A stretch of DNA of 64,000 nt from the NCBI RefSeq assembly GCF_042477335.2, contig NC_091247.1, positions 224,402,001 through 224,466,000 on the forward strand. The letters run 5' to 3'. The stretch comes from Ovis canadensis. Lineage: Eukaryota > Chordata > Mammalia > Artiodactyla > Bovidae. The position numbers and the translations under genes are program-made. Position 1 is the first letter of the stretch; each line of letters starts with the position of its first letter. A model generated the notes under the pieces. The model saw nothing but the letters and a program-made list of their open reading frames with translations. It did not search any database and had not been told where the DNA came from. Shown one piece after another: positions 1-13,100 of the stretch.

Positions 1-170
1 AGACCTGGGTTCGATCCCTGGGTCGGGAAGATTCCCCTGGAGAAGGAAATGATAACCCACTCTAGTATTCTTGCCTGGAGAATCCCATGGATGGAGAAGC
101 CTGGTAGGCTACAGTCCACGGGGTCGCAGAGTCAGACACAACTGAGCGACTTCACTTTCACTTTCACTTA
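1..170 (+). repeat. Bov-tA SINE, cut by the window edge
   Basis: tRNA-derived head (GGTTCGATCCCTGGGTCGGG) plus BovA body ending ACAACTGAGCGACTTCACTT. Confidence 0.9.
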
Positions 171-419
171 TCATGCCCAGGAGACTTATTAAATAGAGCC
201 CTAAGTTGATTTTCTCCAGAGAACGGCAGTTGGGGATAGCCCCCTGTTAAATGTCAGAAAGCTTTAGTGAAGACATAAAATAGTAAGACAGACAGATTCT
301 GGTTTTGGGGTAGATGCTCGAGCAGGTCCATGGGGTCCCTCGAGTCCTGATCCACCTTGCCCGTTAGGTCTCTTCCGCATGACCTTGTCATGGGTGGGAT
401 CTCCCGTGTTGGCTCCTGG

Positions 420-960
420 CACTTTCTAAGGCCCACTTGACTTTCACATTCCAGGATGTCTGGCTCTAGATGAGTGATCACACCATCGTGATTATCTGGG
501 TCATGAAGGTCTTTTTTGAATAGTTCTTCTGTGTATTCTTGCCACCTCTTCTTAATATCTTCTGCTTCTGTTAGGTCCATACCATTTCTGTCCTTTATCG
601 AGCCCATCTTTGCATGAAATGTTCCCTTGGTATCTCTAATTTTCTTGAAGAGATCTCTAGTCTTTCCCATTCTGTTGTTTTCCTCTATTTCTTTGCATTG
701 ATCACTGAAGAAGGCTTTCTTATCTCTTCTTGCTATTCTTTGGAACTCTGCATTCAGATGCTTATATCTTTCCTTTTCTCCTTTGCTTTTTGCTTCTCTT
801 CTTTTCACAGCTATTTGTAAGGCCTCCTCAGATAGCCATTTTGCTTTTTTGTATTTCTTTTCCATGGGGATGGTCTTGATCTCTGTCTCCTGTACCATGT
901 CAGGAACCTCATTCCATAGTTCATCAGGCACTCTATCTATCAGATCTTTAGGCATTAGAG
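420..960 (-). mobile_element. BovB internal fragment
   Basis: The minus-strand reading matches the endonuclease-RT linker region found in the other BovB copies here (compare 45660-46150). It lies in an XRCC6 intron. 171-419 beside it holds nothing I recognise. Confidence 0.85.
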
Positions 961-994
961 AAGTGCAAACCAAAACTGAAATGAAGTTCATACC

Positions 995-1272
995 CACTGC
1001 TGCGACTGCTAAGTTGCAGTCGTGTTCGACTCTGTGCAACCCCATAGATTGCAGCCTACCAGGCTCCCCTGTCCATGGGATTCTCCAGGCAAGAACACTG
1101 GAGTAGGTTGCCATTTCCTTCTCCAATGCATGAAAGTGAAAAGTGAAAGTGAAGTCACTCAGTCGTGTCTGACCCTCAGCGACCCCATAGACTGCAGCCT
1201 TCCAGGCTCCTCTGTCCATGGCATTTTCCAGGCAAGAGTACTGGAGTGGGGTGCCATTGCCTTCTCTGATCA
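995..1272 (-). repeat. BovA2 dimer SINE
   Basis: Two tandem BovA monomers joined by an AATGCATGAAAGTGAAA-type linker, minus orientation. Confidence 0.88.
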
Positions 1273-1649
1273 TACCCACTAGAGCTGGTATAATTAAAAA
1301 AAAAAAAGAAGAACAATAGGAAGAGTTGGCAAGGATGTGGAGAAAGTGGAACCCTCATATGTTGCAGGTGGGAATATGAAATGGATCAGCTGCTGTGGAA
1401 AACAGTTTGGCAGCTCCTCAGAAGCTTAAACATAGACTTATTATTTGACCCAGGAGGGGAACTCCTGGGTATTTGCGCAATTAAATAAAAAACAGCTTCT
1501 CAAATCCTAATTCTGCCACTTACAAACTGTATGTTATTAAGAGAGTTGCTAAAGCTTTTATACATTTTCTCATCTGTAAAATGGAAATAATAATAGTACC
1601 TGCTGTGTCAAATTGTCAGAATTAAATATTTTCATTTTTTAGATTGAGA

Positions 1650-2650
1650 TGTAATTCACAAAACAAAATTAGGAAGTAATTTCATAACCATTTTGAAGTA
1701 TACAGTTTAAAGGTATTTAGTCATTCATGTCACCACTCCCTATCTCATTCTAAAACTTTTTGAATGGATAAACAAAATGTTTATATATAGTCAGTCAGTT
1801 CAGTTGCTCAGTTTTGTCCTACTCTTTGGGACCCCATGGACTGTAGCACGCCAGGCTTCCCTATCTATCACCAACTCCCAGTGTTTACTCAAACTCATGT
1901 CCGTCGAGTCAATGATGCCGTCGAGTCAGTGATGCCGTCCAGCCATCTCATCCTCTGTCATCCCCTTCTCCTCCCACCTTCAATCTTTCCCAGCATCAGG
2001 GTCTTTTCCATTGAGTCAGTTCTCGCATCAGATGGCCAAAGTATTGGAATTTATATTTAGGTGGAATATTATTGTTGTTATTTAGTCACCAAGCCATTCT
2101 GGCTCTTTTGTGACCCCATGGATTGCAGCCCATCAGGTTCCTCTGTCCATGGAATTTTGTAGGCGAGAATACTGGAGTGGGTTGCCATTTCCTTCTCCAG
2201 GGGGTCTTCCTGACCCAAGGATCAAATCTGAGTCTCTTTCATTGGCAATCGGATTCTTTACCACTGAGCCACCAGGGAAGCCAAATGGACTGAAGCCATA
2301 AAAAAGAATGAAGTACTGATACAAGCTACAAGGTGATTGAACCTTGAAAACATTAAGTGAAAGAAGCCAGGCAAAAGGTCACATTCTGTATGTTTGCATT
2401 TATATGAAATACAGAATAGATAATCCACAGAGAATGCAGGTGGGTAGTTACCCCAGGCTGGAGGGGGAGGGAAGAATGCGGAGCAACTTCTTAATGGGTA
2501 TGGGGTTTGCTTTTGGGATGATGAAAATGTTTGTTAACTGTTACAGATAGAGGTGGTGGCTGTACAACATTGTGAGTGTATTAATTGAACACTGAATTGT
2601 TCACTTTGAAATGGTTAGTTTTGTTATGTGAATTTCACCTCAATTAAACA
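1650..2650 (+). repeat. Old L1 3' end, interrupted by BovB and Bov-tA
   Basis: L1 3'-end sequence (1650-1790, about 2046-2072, 2290-2650) is split by a BovB 3' fragment in minus orientation (1791-2046, flanked by TTATATATAG/TTATATTTAG) and by a Bov-tA SINE in minus orientation (2072-2283). 1315-1490 before it is another L1-like piece and 1498-1640 is MIR-like. Confidence 0.75.
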
Positions 2651-2837
2651 TGTTACTATTTCTCCACAGAGAAGAATTTCTAAGGATTTATTGTATATCT
2701 TGTTTCTCATATTTTTGCAGTTGGGAATCGAAGAGAGGTTTCTCATGTTCTAATTTCTATACAAATAGTTCTTTCAGTTGACAAGTCAGAATATCTTGCA
2801 TCTAAAAAAAAAGAATAAAAACCATTTTGAACCTTAA

Positions 2838-3146
2838 AGCAGTGGTTTTCAGTCTTTAACCTACATCATGCAGGGCTTGTTGACACAGATTGTAGGACCT
2901 CACCCCACAGTCAGAATTTCTGATCCTATAGGTCTAGAGCAGAGTGCAAGAATTTGCATTTCTAGGGACTTCCCTGGTGAGGCAGTGGTCATGTTTCCAC
3001 TGCAGGGGGCTCGTGTTTTATCCCTGGTTGGGGAACTAGATCCCACATACAGAGGCCAAAAAGAAAAGAAAATGCTTGTCCAGCGAAGTTCCAAGGTGAT
3101 GCCAGTGCTTGGAGATCACTCTTTGAGGAACACTGCTTTAACATTT
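2838..3146 (+). repeat. MER5A-like hAT fragment with a SINE inside
   Basis: GCAGTGGTTTTCAGTCTTTA... to ...GAGGAACACTGCT resembles MER5A. 2966-3087 inside it is a tRNA-derived ruminant SINE head. Confidence 0.7.
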
Positions 3147-3894
3147 TTTGGATCACGGGCCTCTTAGGAGATGTGATGAAGGCTATATACCCTCTGCCCC
3201 AAAATGATACACTTACAGTATATGTAGAAAGATTGCTGTGTGTAATTTTACAGGGCTCAGTGAAATGGGAATACCTAGAGAACCCAGAAAGAACTGCCGT
3301 ATTATGCAGTGAATAAGTGAAACATTCACAGATGAACATAATGTATTTGATAAGGAGCAAGGAAAAAACATTTACTTATATTCTGTTTTAGTTTGTACGT
3401 GCTGTCTCTGTGTGTGGTTTATTTTAGAACATGAAGAAACCCTCACCAGGTTTTTATAGAAGTTTGTAGAGTGCTCAAAGAATAGATTAAAATATTTATA
3501 GAAATGATTGCCTTAAAGATTTTAATTGTCTTTAGACTTAATAAATAAAAAATTTTAATTTAAAAAATGACACCTTGCCGTGAAGATATATAAGTTCTGC
3601 ATTCCGGGAGAGAGTTGCTAAGGAGGAAGACCAGGTAGAGTCTCAAGCAGGATATGGAGAGGGGTTGCCAGGGTTGGTTTATTCCTCAGCTTTGCAGAAT
3701 CAGAAACTTAATTTTGCCAGTGTCTCTAGAATTATAGGCCACAAGGCCTAACCCACTTATGAGACACTGATTTATCACATGCTGGCTTTGGTTTAAATGG
3801 ATGGCTAGAACTTTCCTGGAATACTGACATCTTTAAATGTGTAGTTAAGCAAATTTTATTTCAAAAAATGCTGTTGGTAGTTACAGATTTATTT
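3147..3894. other. XRCC6 intron, no recognised element
   Basis: AT-rich intronic DNA. I see no exon, clear repeat or RNA gene. Confidence 0.5.
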
Positions 3895-3912
3895 CAGGTC
3901 ACATATACTTAA

Positions 3913-4243
3913 AAAAAAAAAAATTATTTATTTATTTATTTATTTATTTTTGGCTGCTCTGTGTCTTCATTACCTGCAGGCTTTTCTCTAGTTGTAGGGA
4001 TTGGGGGCTACTCTCTAGTTGGGGTTCTTGGGCTTTTCATTCTTCTGTTACAGAGCGTGGGGTCTAGGTGCGTGGGCTTCAGTAGTTGTGGGGCACAGGC
4101 CTAGTTGCCCCACAGCCTGTGGGATCTTCCCAGACCAGGGATAGTACCTGGGTCCTATGCTTTGGTAGGTGGATTCTTAACCACTGGTGGTGGTGGTTGT
4201 TTAATTGCTACGTCATTAACCACTGGATCACCAGGGAAGCCCC
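3913..4243 (-). repeat. Cetartiodactyl tRNA-derived SINE (CHR-2 type) with TSD
   Basis: Flanked by CAGGTCACATATACTTAA (3895-3912) and CAGGTCACATATATTTAA (4244-4261), with one mismatch. It starts with a TTTA-rich tail in minus orientation and ends CACCAGGGAAGCC. Confidence 0.88.
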
Positions 4244-4395
4244 CAGGTCACATATATTTAACATTTGCTTAAATTTTATACGTGTATAATTTGTTTCTTG
4301 GTATCAGGCTACTAGAGAAATGATAAAGTGGCCTGTCTAGACTCAGCGAATTAAGTAAATGACACCACTGGGACTCAAATTCTGGTTTTCTGATT

Positions 4396-4675
4396 CTGCT
4401 GCTGCTGCTGCTAAGTTGCTTCAGTCGTATCCCACTCTGTGTGACCCCATAGACAGCAGCCCACCAGGCTCCCCTGTCCCTGGGATTCTCTAGGCAAGAA
4501 CACTGGAGTGGGTTGCCATTTCCTTCTCCAATGCATGAAAATGAAAAGTGAAAGAGAAGTCGCTCAGTCATGTCTGACTCTTCGTGACCCCATGGACTGC
4601 AGCCCACCAGGCTCCTCCATCCATGGGATTTTCCAGGCAAGAGTCCTGGAGTGGGGTGCCATCGTCTTCTCCGCT
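4396..4675 (-). repeat. BovA2 dimer SINE
   Basis: (CTG)n-headed BovA dimer in minus orientation, just upstream of the first XRCC6 exon in the window. Confidence 0.88.
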
Positions 4676-5011
4676 TCTGATTCTACTGCTGGGCTTTTAT
4701 TTATTTATTTCCCTATAGTAGAGTTTCCTTCCTGGGTGTATACCTAGTTTCAATTCTCTGATTTATTATAGTAGGAACTGCTTATACTTCTGTTCTGTGT
4801 TTTATCACAGTCTGCTTTTTTGTTATCATAATGTAAATGGCCAGCATTCTCACTGGTTTGTGAGTTTCCTGAAGGTAGGAGTCTCGCCTTACTCTGAGGC
4901 CATGTAAATTCAGCAAACATATATTGAGGGCCCTACTATGTGTCAGGCACTTGTGGAGCTTAAGTTTAGTGGTAAATAATATTAACTGAAGTTTTGTTTT
5001 TGTTTTTTCAG

Positions 5012-5150
5012 TGCATCCGGAGCGTATACACCAATAAGATCATAAGCAGTAATCGAGATCTCTTGGCAGTGGTGTTCTATGGTACCAAGAAGGACAAAAA
5101 TTCAGTGAATTTCAAAAATATTTACGTCTTACAGGAATTGGATAATCCAG
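5012..5150 (+). CDS. XRCC6: XRCC6 exon (vWA-like domain, part 1)
   Basis: The acceptor is a T-rich tract ending in CAG at 5009-5011 and the donor is GTCAAT at 5151. It starts in phase 0 and encodes [20 protein letters not shown] onward to ELDNP plus one base of the next codon. This is the strand-helix part of the N-terminal domain. Confidence 0.95.
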
Positions 5151-8100
5151 GTCAATAGTATTCTGTGATCAACCTTTCCCTTTCACATGAGAAGGTAACT
5201 GCCAGGCACAAGGAGGGCTGTGGAGGAGGAAGCAATGACATCTTGACTGGGAGTACGCTTTCCTGCACAAGGGGGTTCTTCCTGGGATGTGGACCTCTGT
5301 GGCATGGGTTAATCAGCGCTGGGTGAGAAAGAGACCCTAGGCCCTTCTGTTGGTTTTGTACGTGTGGCCGCTGACACCGTTCTGACTTTGCTGCTCATTT
5401 AACCCCCTTTCTCCGATCAGGTGCTAAACGAGTGCAGGAGCTTGACAAGTTTAAGGGGCAGGAGGGGAAGAAATATTTCCAAGACCAAATTGGCCACGGC
5501 TCTGATTACTCCTTAAGTGAAGTGCTGTGGGTCTGTGCCAACCTCTTCAGCGACGTCCAGTTCAAGATGAGCCATAAGAGGATCATGCTTTTCACCAATG
5601 AAGATGACCCCCACGGTGATGACAGTGCCAAAGCCAGCCGGGCCAGGACCAAAGCTGGGGATCTCCGGGACACTGGTTGGTATTCTCATTCTGTTTTTTT
5701 TTTTTTAACAGCTCCATTACAGCTCAGTTTTATTCAGTAAACAAAGGATAGTACACCCTCTCCCCAAAGGAGAGGCCCCCAGTCTTTAATTTATTTGATC
5801 ACATTGTGTGGCTTGTGGGAATCTTAGTTTCCCAACCAGAGATTGAACTCATGCCCCCTGTGATGGAAGTGTGAAGTCTTAACCATTGGACCATCGGGGA
5901 GGTCCCTTCCGTTGCTTTTTATTTTGGTCATTGTTTAGTTGCGAAGTCATGTTTTATTGCTTCTTTATAGCTGACGTCAAATATTTGCTTTTCACCCTTC
6001 AGAGGAAAATGAAAAAATAAACTGAAGCTAGGGGAAACCCTTATGTAACATTCCCAGTGAAAATGGCCAGGCCATTAGCTGTCCGAAGGACTCTACTGGA
6101 GTGAGCTTTTCTTGACTTCAGTGCCACCACCAATGGTGGTTCTTTGAATAACTTTTCTGAAGTCATTAGAGCAGCTAATCCCCTTAACCACTTTCTCTAA
6201 GTCCTGAAAATGTTTTATTATCAATCTAGTCTTAGAAGCATTTGTTTAGCATATTTGAACTTAACTGAAAAAAATTGTCCCTTGCTGGAAATTGTTTCCC
6301 CTCATTGTTGTCTGTCCTCGCCCCAGGTATCTTCCTTGACTTGATGCACCTAAAGAAACGTGGAGGCTTTGACATATCCTTGTTCTATAGAGATATTATC
6401 GTAGCAGAGGATGAGGACGTAGGGATTCACTTTGAGGAGTCTAGCAAGCTCGAAGACCTGTTGAGGAAGGTTCGCGCCAAGGAGACCAGGAAGCGTGTGC
6501 TCTACAGGTGGGTATTAAGCCTGGGTCAGCACCTTCAAGGCTCCTAACTAATCATAAGCCATGCATGGCTTTGACCTTCTTGCAGCTTAGCTCTGGGTTG
6601 TACCAGCTCTGGGTTATACCACTGCCTCACTGTGTTCCTCTTAAAAAAATGTGCTTTATTTCAGGATGACCCAAGTTATTTGCTTTTCTTTCTCTAGATA
6701 GAGCAGGTATGCTGTTTGTCCGAAGTAACACACTTCTCCACTCCTTTGGGGTAAACAACTGTGGCCTAACGGTGTCCCCAGGTTCACTTTCGAGGACATT
6801 GTCAGTTTTTTCTCCTCTGTAGATTGGGGATAACAATAGTACCTCATATAGAACAAAAACTCAATGCATGTTAATTATTATCATTGTTGTTGTGTTATTC
6901 TAGTTTCTTATTAAAAATGAAAAAGAGGAAGTGTTGGTTGCTCCCTCATGTCTGACTCTTTGGGATCCTGTGGACTGGAGCCCACCAGGCTCCTCTGTCC
7001 ATGGAATTCTCCAGGCAAGAATACTGGAGTGGATTGCCATTCCTTTCTTCAGGGGATCTTCCAGACCCAGGGATTGAACCTGAGTCTCCTGCAGTGCAGG
7101 TGGATTCTTTACCATCTGAGCCATGGGAACCAGAGGGTTGGATTATCTTCTTTTAGAGAAGTTAGGATTAGAATCCTAAAGCCTCTTCAGTGTTTCTTAC
7201 TGAAGAGCATCAGACTTTGATTTTAGACAGCTTTCCTCAGTAGAGAAGAAAGAGACCATTGGTAGTTTTTGAGCTGTTTTCAAAAACTACAATTCCACTA
7301 GAAAACCCATGAAGTTTTTTAAGGAAACCAAGATGCATCTCTTTGCTGTAGTTATGGTTTTGTCGTTGGTCTCTCTTTCCCCTAAGAAAAGAGGGGGGAA
7401 ATTTCTCTTTTCCCTCAAATAAACACCCTATCACCTTCCCCCTCTTCCTGAAACAGTGGAATATTGTTACTCCAGTTTGGAAATCTAGCATGTTGGTGGA
7501 AGTGGCAGGGAGAATGAAACGGTGGTTGAAAGTAGGTTATGGAGTCCGATTGATTTGAATTATAGTCCTGGCCCCTTTGCTGTGTGGCCTGGGGTAAATC
7601 ATGTAGCTTCTCTGAGCCTCAGTAAAATGGGAGCAAAAATGGTTCCTCCTTAAAGGACTGCTGTGATGATTAAAAGGAATAACGTAATTATAAACGGTAG
7701 CTAGTCTTTCTATTTTGTGAAAGAGTCATTATAGGGTACTGGGTAGAATAATAATAAATTGGAGCTATTTGAAAACAAATTGCCTAAGGCTTAGAAAATT
7801 ATTATACTTATCGTTGTTATAATAAAATAACATAATTATTTATTGCATGATTATTATGTGCCAGGCACCCTCCTAAGCTCTTTGTCTCCAGACTCTCAGG
7901 AACAAGTCTGATGGCTTGAGCCTGGACCAGATATGCCCATCCTTTGGTCAAGGTAGGGCACGGTACTTTGCAGGACATTTTCCCAGAGCAGTAGGGAAAG
8001 GGAGATTCTCAAAGAAAAATGGGGGTTTCATGGTTAAAAGAAGAGGGAAGGTATACCAGACAAGCAGAAAGCACAGATAACATAGTACTTACAGGGTTAT

Positions 8101-10120
8101 GATGATGATTAAATGAGAGAATAGCTGTAAATTGATTTAGTAAATGGCTAGACTCAATTAAAAAAATCTCTACAGTACATTCTTTATCATTCTTTTAACA
8201 ATACGTTCTGAAACTAATTTTTTGTGGTATAGACCCTAAGATGTATTATAGCAAACTCCATTGTATTATTAAAATGCTTTATGTTTGCATTCAAAGAGCT
8301 TGAATTATTGGACGGGATAAAACAAATCAGGGCTTGGGAGCCACGAAGGAATTTTAGATAGGAAAGTATAATCTTTCAGTCCAAATTTAAAGTTTTTTCT
8401 CTCCTTCAGGTTGAAGCTTAAACTCAACAAAGATGTAGCTCTCACTGTTGGCATTTATAATATGGTCCAGAAGGCTTACAGACCTTCTCCAGTGAGGCTT
8501 TATCGTGAAACCAATGAACCAGTGAAAACCAAGACCCGGACATTTAATGTAAATACAGGCAGTTTGCTTTTGCCTAGTGACACCAAGAGGTCCCAGGTAG
8601 GTCTTCCTTCTTAACTGAATTTTGTCCTGTTGAACTGTTGAGGGAGACAGGATCAGTCTAACCAGTTGAGTAACCTTTCATGTGTGCATCCTTCCAGCCA
8701 AGTTGTTGTCATTACCCTTTGGAATATGGCATCTGGATCAGTAATACCTTAGGGGCTAGAAAGTTAGACCCAGTCATTTGAAAGAGATGTCAGTGAAAAC
8801 TTCAGCCCTCAGTCACTCAGCACATGCTACTCTGAGTCTCAACAGTCTAATTCTTTGCCCAGTACCACGGCAGAAAGGGTTTTATAGTTGACTAGGTAGG
8901 CGAGTTGTGCGTACTCAGTCGTGTCCACCTCTTTGCAACCCATCAACTGTAGCCCACCATGGCTCCTCTGTCTACGGGATTTCCCCGGCAGGATTACTGG
9001 AGTGGGTTGCCATTTCCTACTCCAGGGAATCGTCCCGGCCCAGGGATCAAACCCAAGTCTCTTGCATCTCCTGCATTGGCAGGCAGATTCTTTACCACTG
9101 TGCCGAAGGGCTTCCTTAGTGGCTCAAGTGGTAAAGAACCCGGCTGCCAGTGCAGAAGACCAGGTTTGATCCCTGGGTTGGGAAGATCCCCTGGAGAAGG
9201 AAATGGCAACCCATTCCAGTATTCTTGCCTGGGAAATCCCATGAATAGAGGAGCCGGGCGGGCTGTAGTCCATGGGGTCACGAGAGTTGAACACAGCTTA
9301 GTGACTAAGCAGCAACAAGGAAGATGAGTTAGGGAAAGTGTGAAGTGTGTTAGATGTGAAGTGTACTCTTTTTTTAAGGGAGACGGTTATTGTTATTGTT
9401 GTTGTTGTTTTGCCAAACTAATCACAGTTCTTCCTGTGTTTTGAAACGATACATGCATGCCTTCCTTAATCTGAAAGACTGACTAAGAATGTAGAACCTT
9501 ATGTCTCATCCTCTCACCTTTGTTTAATCTGTAGAAGGATTTTAATTTATTCGGCTGTGCTGGGTCTTAGTCGCAGGATCTGTGATCTTCCTTGTGGCAT
9601 GAAGGATCTTCTGGTTGTGGCACGGAGGATCTTTATTATTTAGTTGCAGCATTCAAACTATTATTAGTTGTGGCACGTGGGATCTAGTTTGCTGACCAAG
9701 GATGGAACCCAGGCCCCCTGCATTGGGAGCGTGGAGTCACTGGACCACCACTAGCCACTGGACCACCAGGGAAGTCCCAATATTCTGTTAATTTCTGCTG
9801 TATGGCAAAGTGATTCAGTTATATCTAGGGCTTCCCTGGTAGCTCAGCTGGTAAAGAATCCACTTGTAATGCAGGAGACCCGGGTTTGATTCCTGGGTCA
9901 CGAAGTTCCCACTCCAGTATTCTTGGGATTCTCTGGTGGCTCAGTCAGTAGAGAATTCGCCTGCAGTGTGGGAGATCTCAGTTCAGTCCCTGGCTTGCTC
10001 AAAGAAGGGAAAGGCTACCCACATCAGTATTCTGGCCTGGAGAATTTCACAGACAGAGGAGCCTGGCAGGCTATAGTCCGTGGGGTTCCAAAGAGTCAGA
10101 CACAACTGAGCAACTCTCAC

Positions 10121-10156
<36 letters not shown>

Positions 10157-13100
10157 TTTTCCATTATGCTTTATCTCAGCTCAGCATGTTGAATATAATT
10201 CTTCCCTGTAGAAAGGTTTGATATCTAAAATTAAAGTTGAATGAGTCATCCTTTCTTTTTAATTATGCAAAATGTGGGAGAGCAATTTTGCATAAGTTCA
10301 AGACCTAGGAGGATCAACTAAGTGACTAAAATTAGATATTATTTTGATTCAACCCTTGAGATGTTTTTTGGAGCACAAATTTCAGGCCAGAGTGTCTTGC
10401 CCTACTTTCCAGAAGGAGAAGATGACAAGAAATTTCCCCTTCCATTTTGGAGGTAGCTAGCACTCTTGCCTGGAAAATCCCATGGACGGAGGAGCCTGGT
10501 GGGCTACGGTCCATGGGGTCACTAAGTTGGACACGACTGAGCAACCTCACTTTCAGTTTTCACTTTCATGCATTGGAGAAGGAAATGGCAACCTACTGCA
10601 GTGTTCTTGCCTGGAGAATCCCAGGGACGGGGGAGCCTCATGGGCTGCCGTCTGTGGGGTTGCACAGAGTCGGACACGACTGAAGCGACTTAGCAGCGGC
10701 AGCAGCAGCAGCAGCTTTCCATGTTGGTTTATTGATAGGCAGTACCTCTTCTGGTTACTGAGTTTCTTGATTCATTGTGCCTACAAGAAAAATCTTAAGA
10801 GCTCTTTTTTTTTTTTTTTAATAAAACTCAAATTTGATTGTTACTAATTTCTGTTACAAATCACATATTTAGGCTCCAGATGCAAATGTTGACATTTGAA
10901 AGTGTAACAGATAGTAACAGACGTTTTAAAGAGATGTGTATATGTCTGCCTCCCATACTGAGACCTTTCACGGTACCTGACATAGGTCCTCTCAATGAAT
11001 AGGTAAGGTTTGAGCATCCTTTATGTGTCGGGGTGGTGCCGAGAGTTTGTTGTTGTTGTTCACTAAAGTCGTGTCCAACTCTTTGCAACCTCATGGACTG
11101 AGAGTTTAGTACATGTTGTTACATGAGAGAAAGCATAACTGCTTAAAGAGCCAGGTCTTTAGCACCAGACAGATGTGGTTTGGTTCAAGGCCCAGTTCAC
11201 TTGTATAACCTGGAGCAAGTTAGTAACTATTGAGCATCAGTACTGCTGCTGCTGCTGCTAAGTCGCTTCAGTCATGTCCGACTCTGTGCGACCCCAAAGA
11301 CGGCAGCCCACCAGGCTCCCCCGTCCCTGGGATTCTCCAGGCAAGAACACTGGAGTGGGTTGCCATTTCCTTGTCCAATGCATGAAAATGAAGTCACTCA
11401 GTCGTGTCCGACTCTTAGCGACCCCATGGACTGCAGCCTACCAGGCTTCTCCGTCCATGGGATTTTCCAGACAAGAGTACTGGAGTGGGGTGCCACACTC
11501 ATCTGTAAAGCAGAGTTTTTAACATTTATCGCCTAAGAAGTTGTTACAGATGATAAACTGGGTGGCAAAAGTGCAGTGCCTGGTCAGCCCTCAATGAATG
11601 TCCATTCTTATTGGTAGGAGGAAGGTGCTTCCTGCCCCTTAGAAGAACGCCGGTTTTAACTCGCTGTTGTCATGTAGCAGCCATTTTGTCTCTGCGTAGC
11701 CTCTTTACATGGCTCTCGTCTTTCCCTTTCTATAGATCTATGGGCATCGCCAGATTGTATTAGAGAAAGAGGAAACAGAAGAGCTTAAGCGGTTTGATGA
11801 ACCAGGTTTGATTCTCATCGGTTTCAAGCCCTTGATGATGCTGAAGAAGCACCATTACCTGAGGCCCTCCCTGTTCGTGTACCCTGAGGAGTCCCTGATA
11901 AATGGTAAGGGGCACGGGCCATGGGTAAACGAAGAAGTGATGTAGAAGGCAGTTTACCGAGCAGCATTTCCCAAATGCCTGCTGCTGGAAACTGTATAGG
12001 AGGTGTTACTGGGTGTTTTGAAAGCATTTCTTATTTTAGAAACATGGGACTAAACAAAGATTTCTTTCAGTTCAGTTCAGTTCAGTCTCTCAGTCGTGTC
12101 CGATTCTTTGCAACCCCATGAATAGTAGCACGCCAGGCCTCCCTGTCCATCACCAACTCCCGGAGTTCACTCAGACTCACGTCCATCGAGTCAGTGATAC
12201 CATCCAGCCATCTCATCCTCGGTCGTCCCGTTCTCCTCCTGCCCCCAATCCCTCCCAGCATCAGAGTCTTTTCCAATGAGTCAACTCTTCGCATGAGGTG
12301 GCCAAAGTACTGGAGTTTCAGCTTTAGCATCATTCCTTCCAAAGAAATCCCAGGGCTGATCTCCTTCAGAATGGACTGGTTGGATCTCCTTGCAGTCCAA
12401 GGGACTCTGAAGAGTCTTCTCCAGCACCACAGTTCAAAAGCATCAATTCTTCGGTGCTCAGCCTTCTTCACAGTCCAACTCTCACATCCATACATGACCG
12501 CAGGAAAAACCATAGCCTTGACTAGACGGACCTTAGTCGGCAAAGTAATGTCTCTGCTTTTGAATATGCTGTCTAGGTTGGTCATGACTTTCCTTCCAAG
12601 GAGTAAGCATCTTTTAATTTCATGGCTGCAGTCACCATCTGCAGTGATTTTGGAGCCCAAAACAATAAAGTCTGACACTGTTTCTACTGTTTCCCCATCT
12701 ATTTCCCATGAAGTGATGGGACCGGATGCCATGATCTTCATTTTCTGAATGTTGAGCTTTAAGCCAACTTTTTCAGTCTCCTCTTTCACTTTCATCAAGA
12801 GGCTTTTTAGTTCCTCTTCACTTTCTGCCATAAGGGTGGTGTCATCTGCGTATCTGAGGCTATTGATATTTCTCCCGGCAATCTTGATTCCAGCTTGTGT
12901 TTCTTCCAGTCCAGCGTTTCTCATGATGTACTCTGCATATAAGTTAAATAAGCAGGGTGACAATATACAGCTTTGACGTACTCCTTTTCCTATTTGGAAC
13001 CAGAGTGTTGTTCCATGTCCAGTTCTAACTGTTGCTTCCTGATCTGCATACAGATTTTTCAAGAGGCAGGTCAGGTGATCTGGTTTAGGACCCAATACAC

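Noticed and set aside
254-1279. 341-codon minus-strand open frame
   Set aside because: It is a chance fusion of BovB internal sequence with a BovA dimer; no host gene is supported.
9830-9922. tRNA genes from the GGTTCGATCC-type heads of many SINEs
   Set aside because: These are tRNA-derived SINE heads with body sequence attached, not functional tRNA genes.
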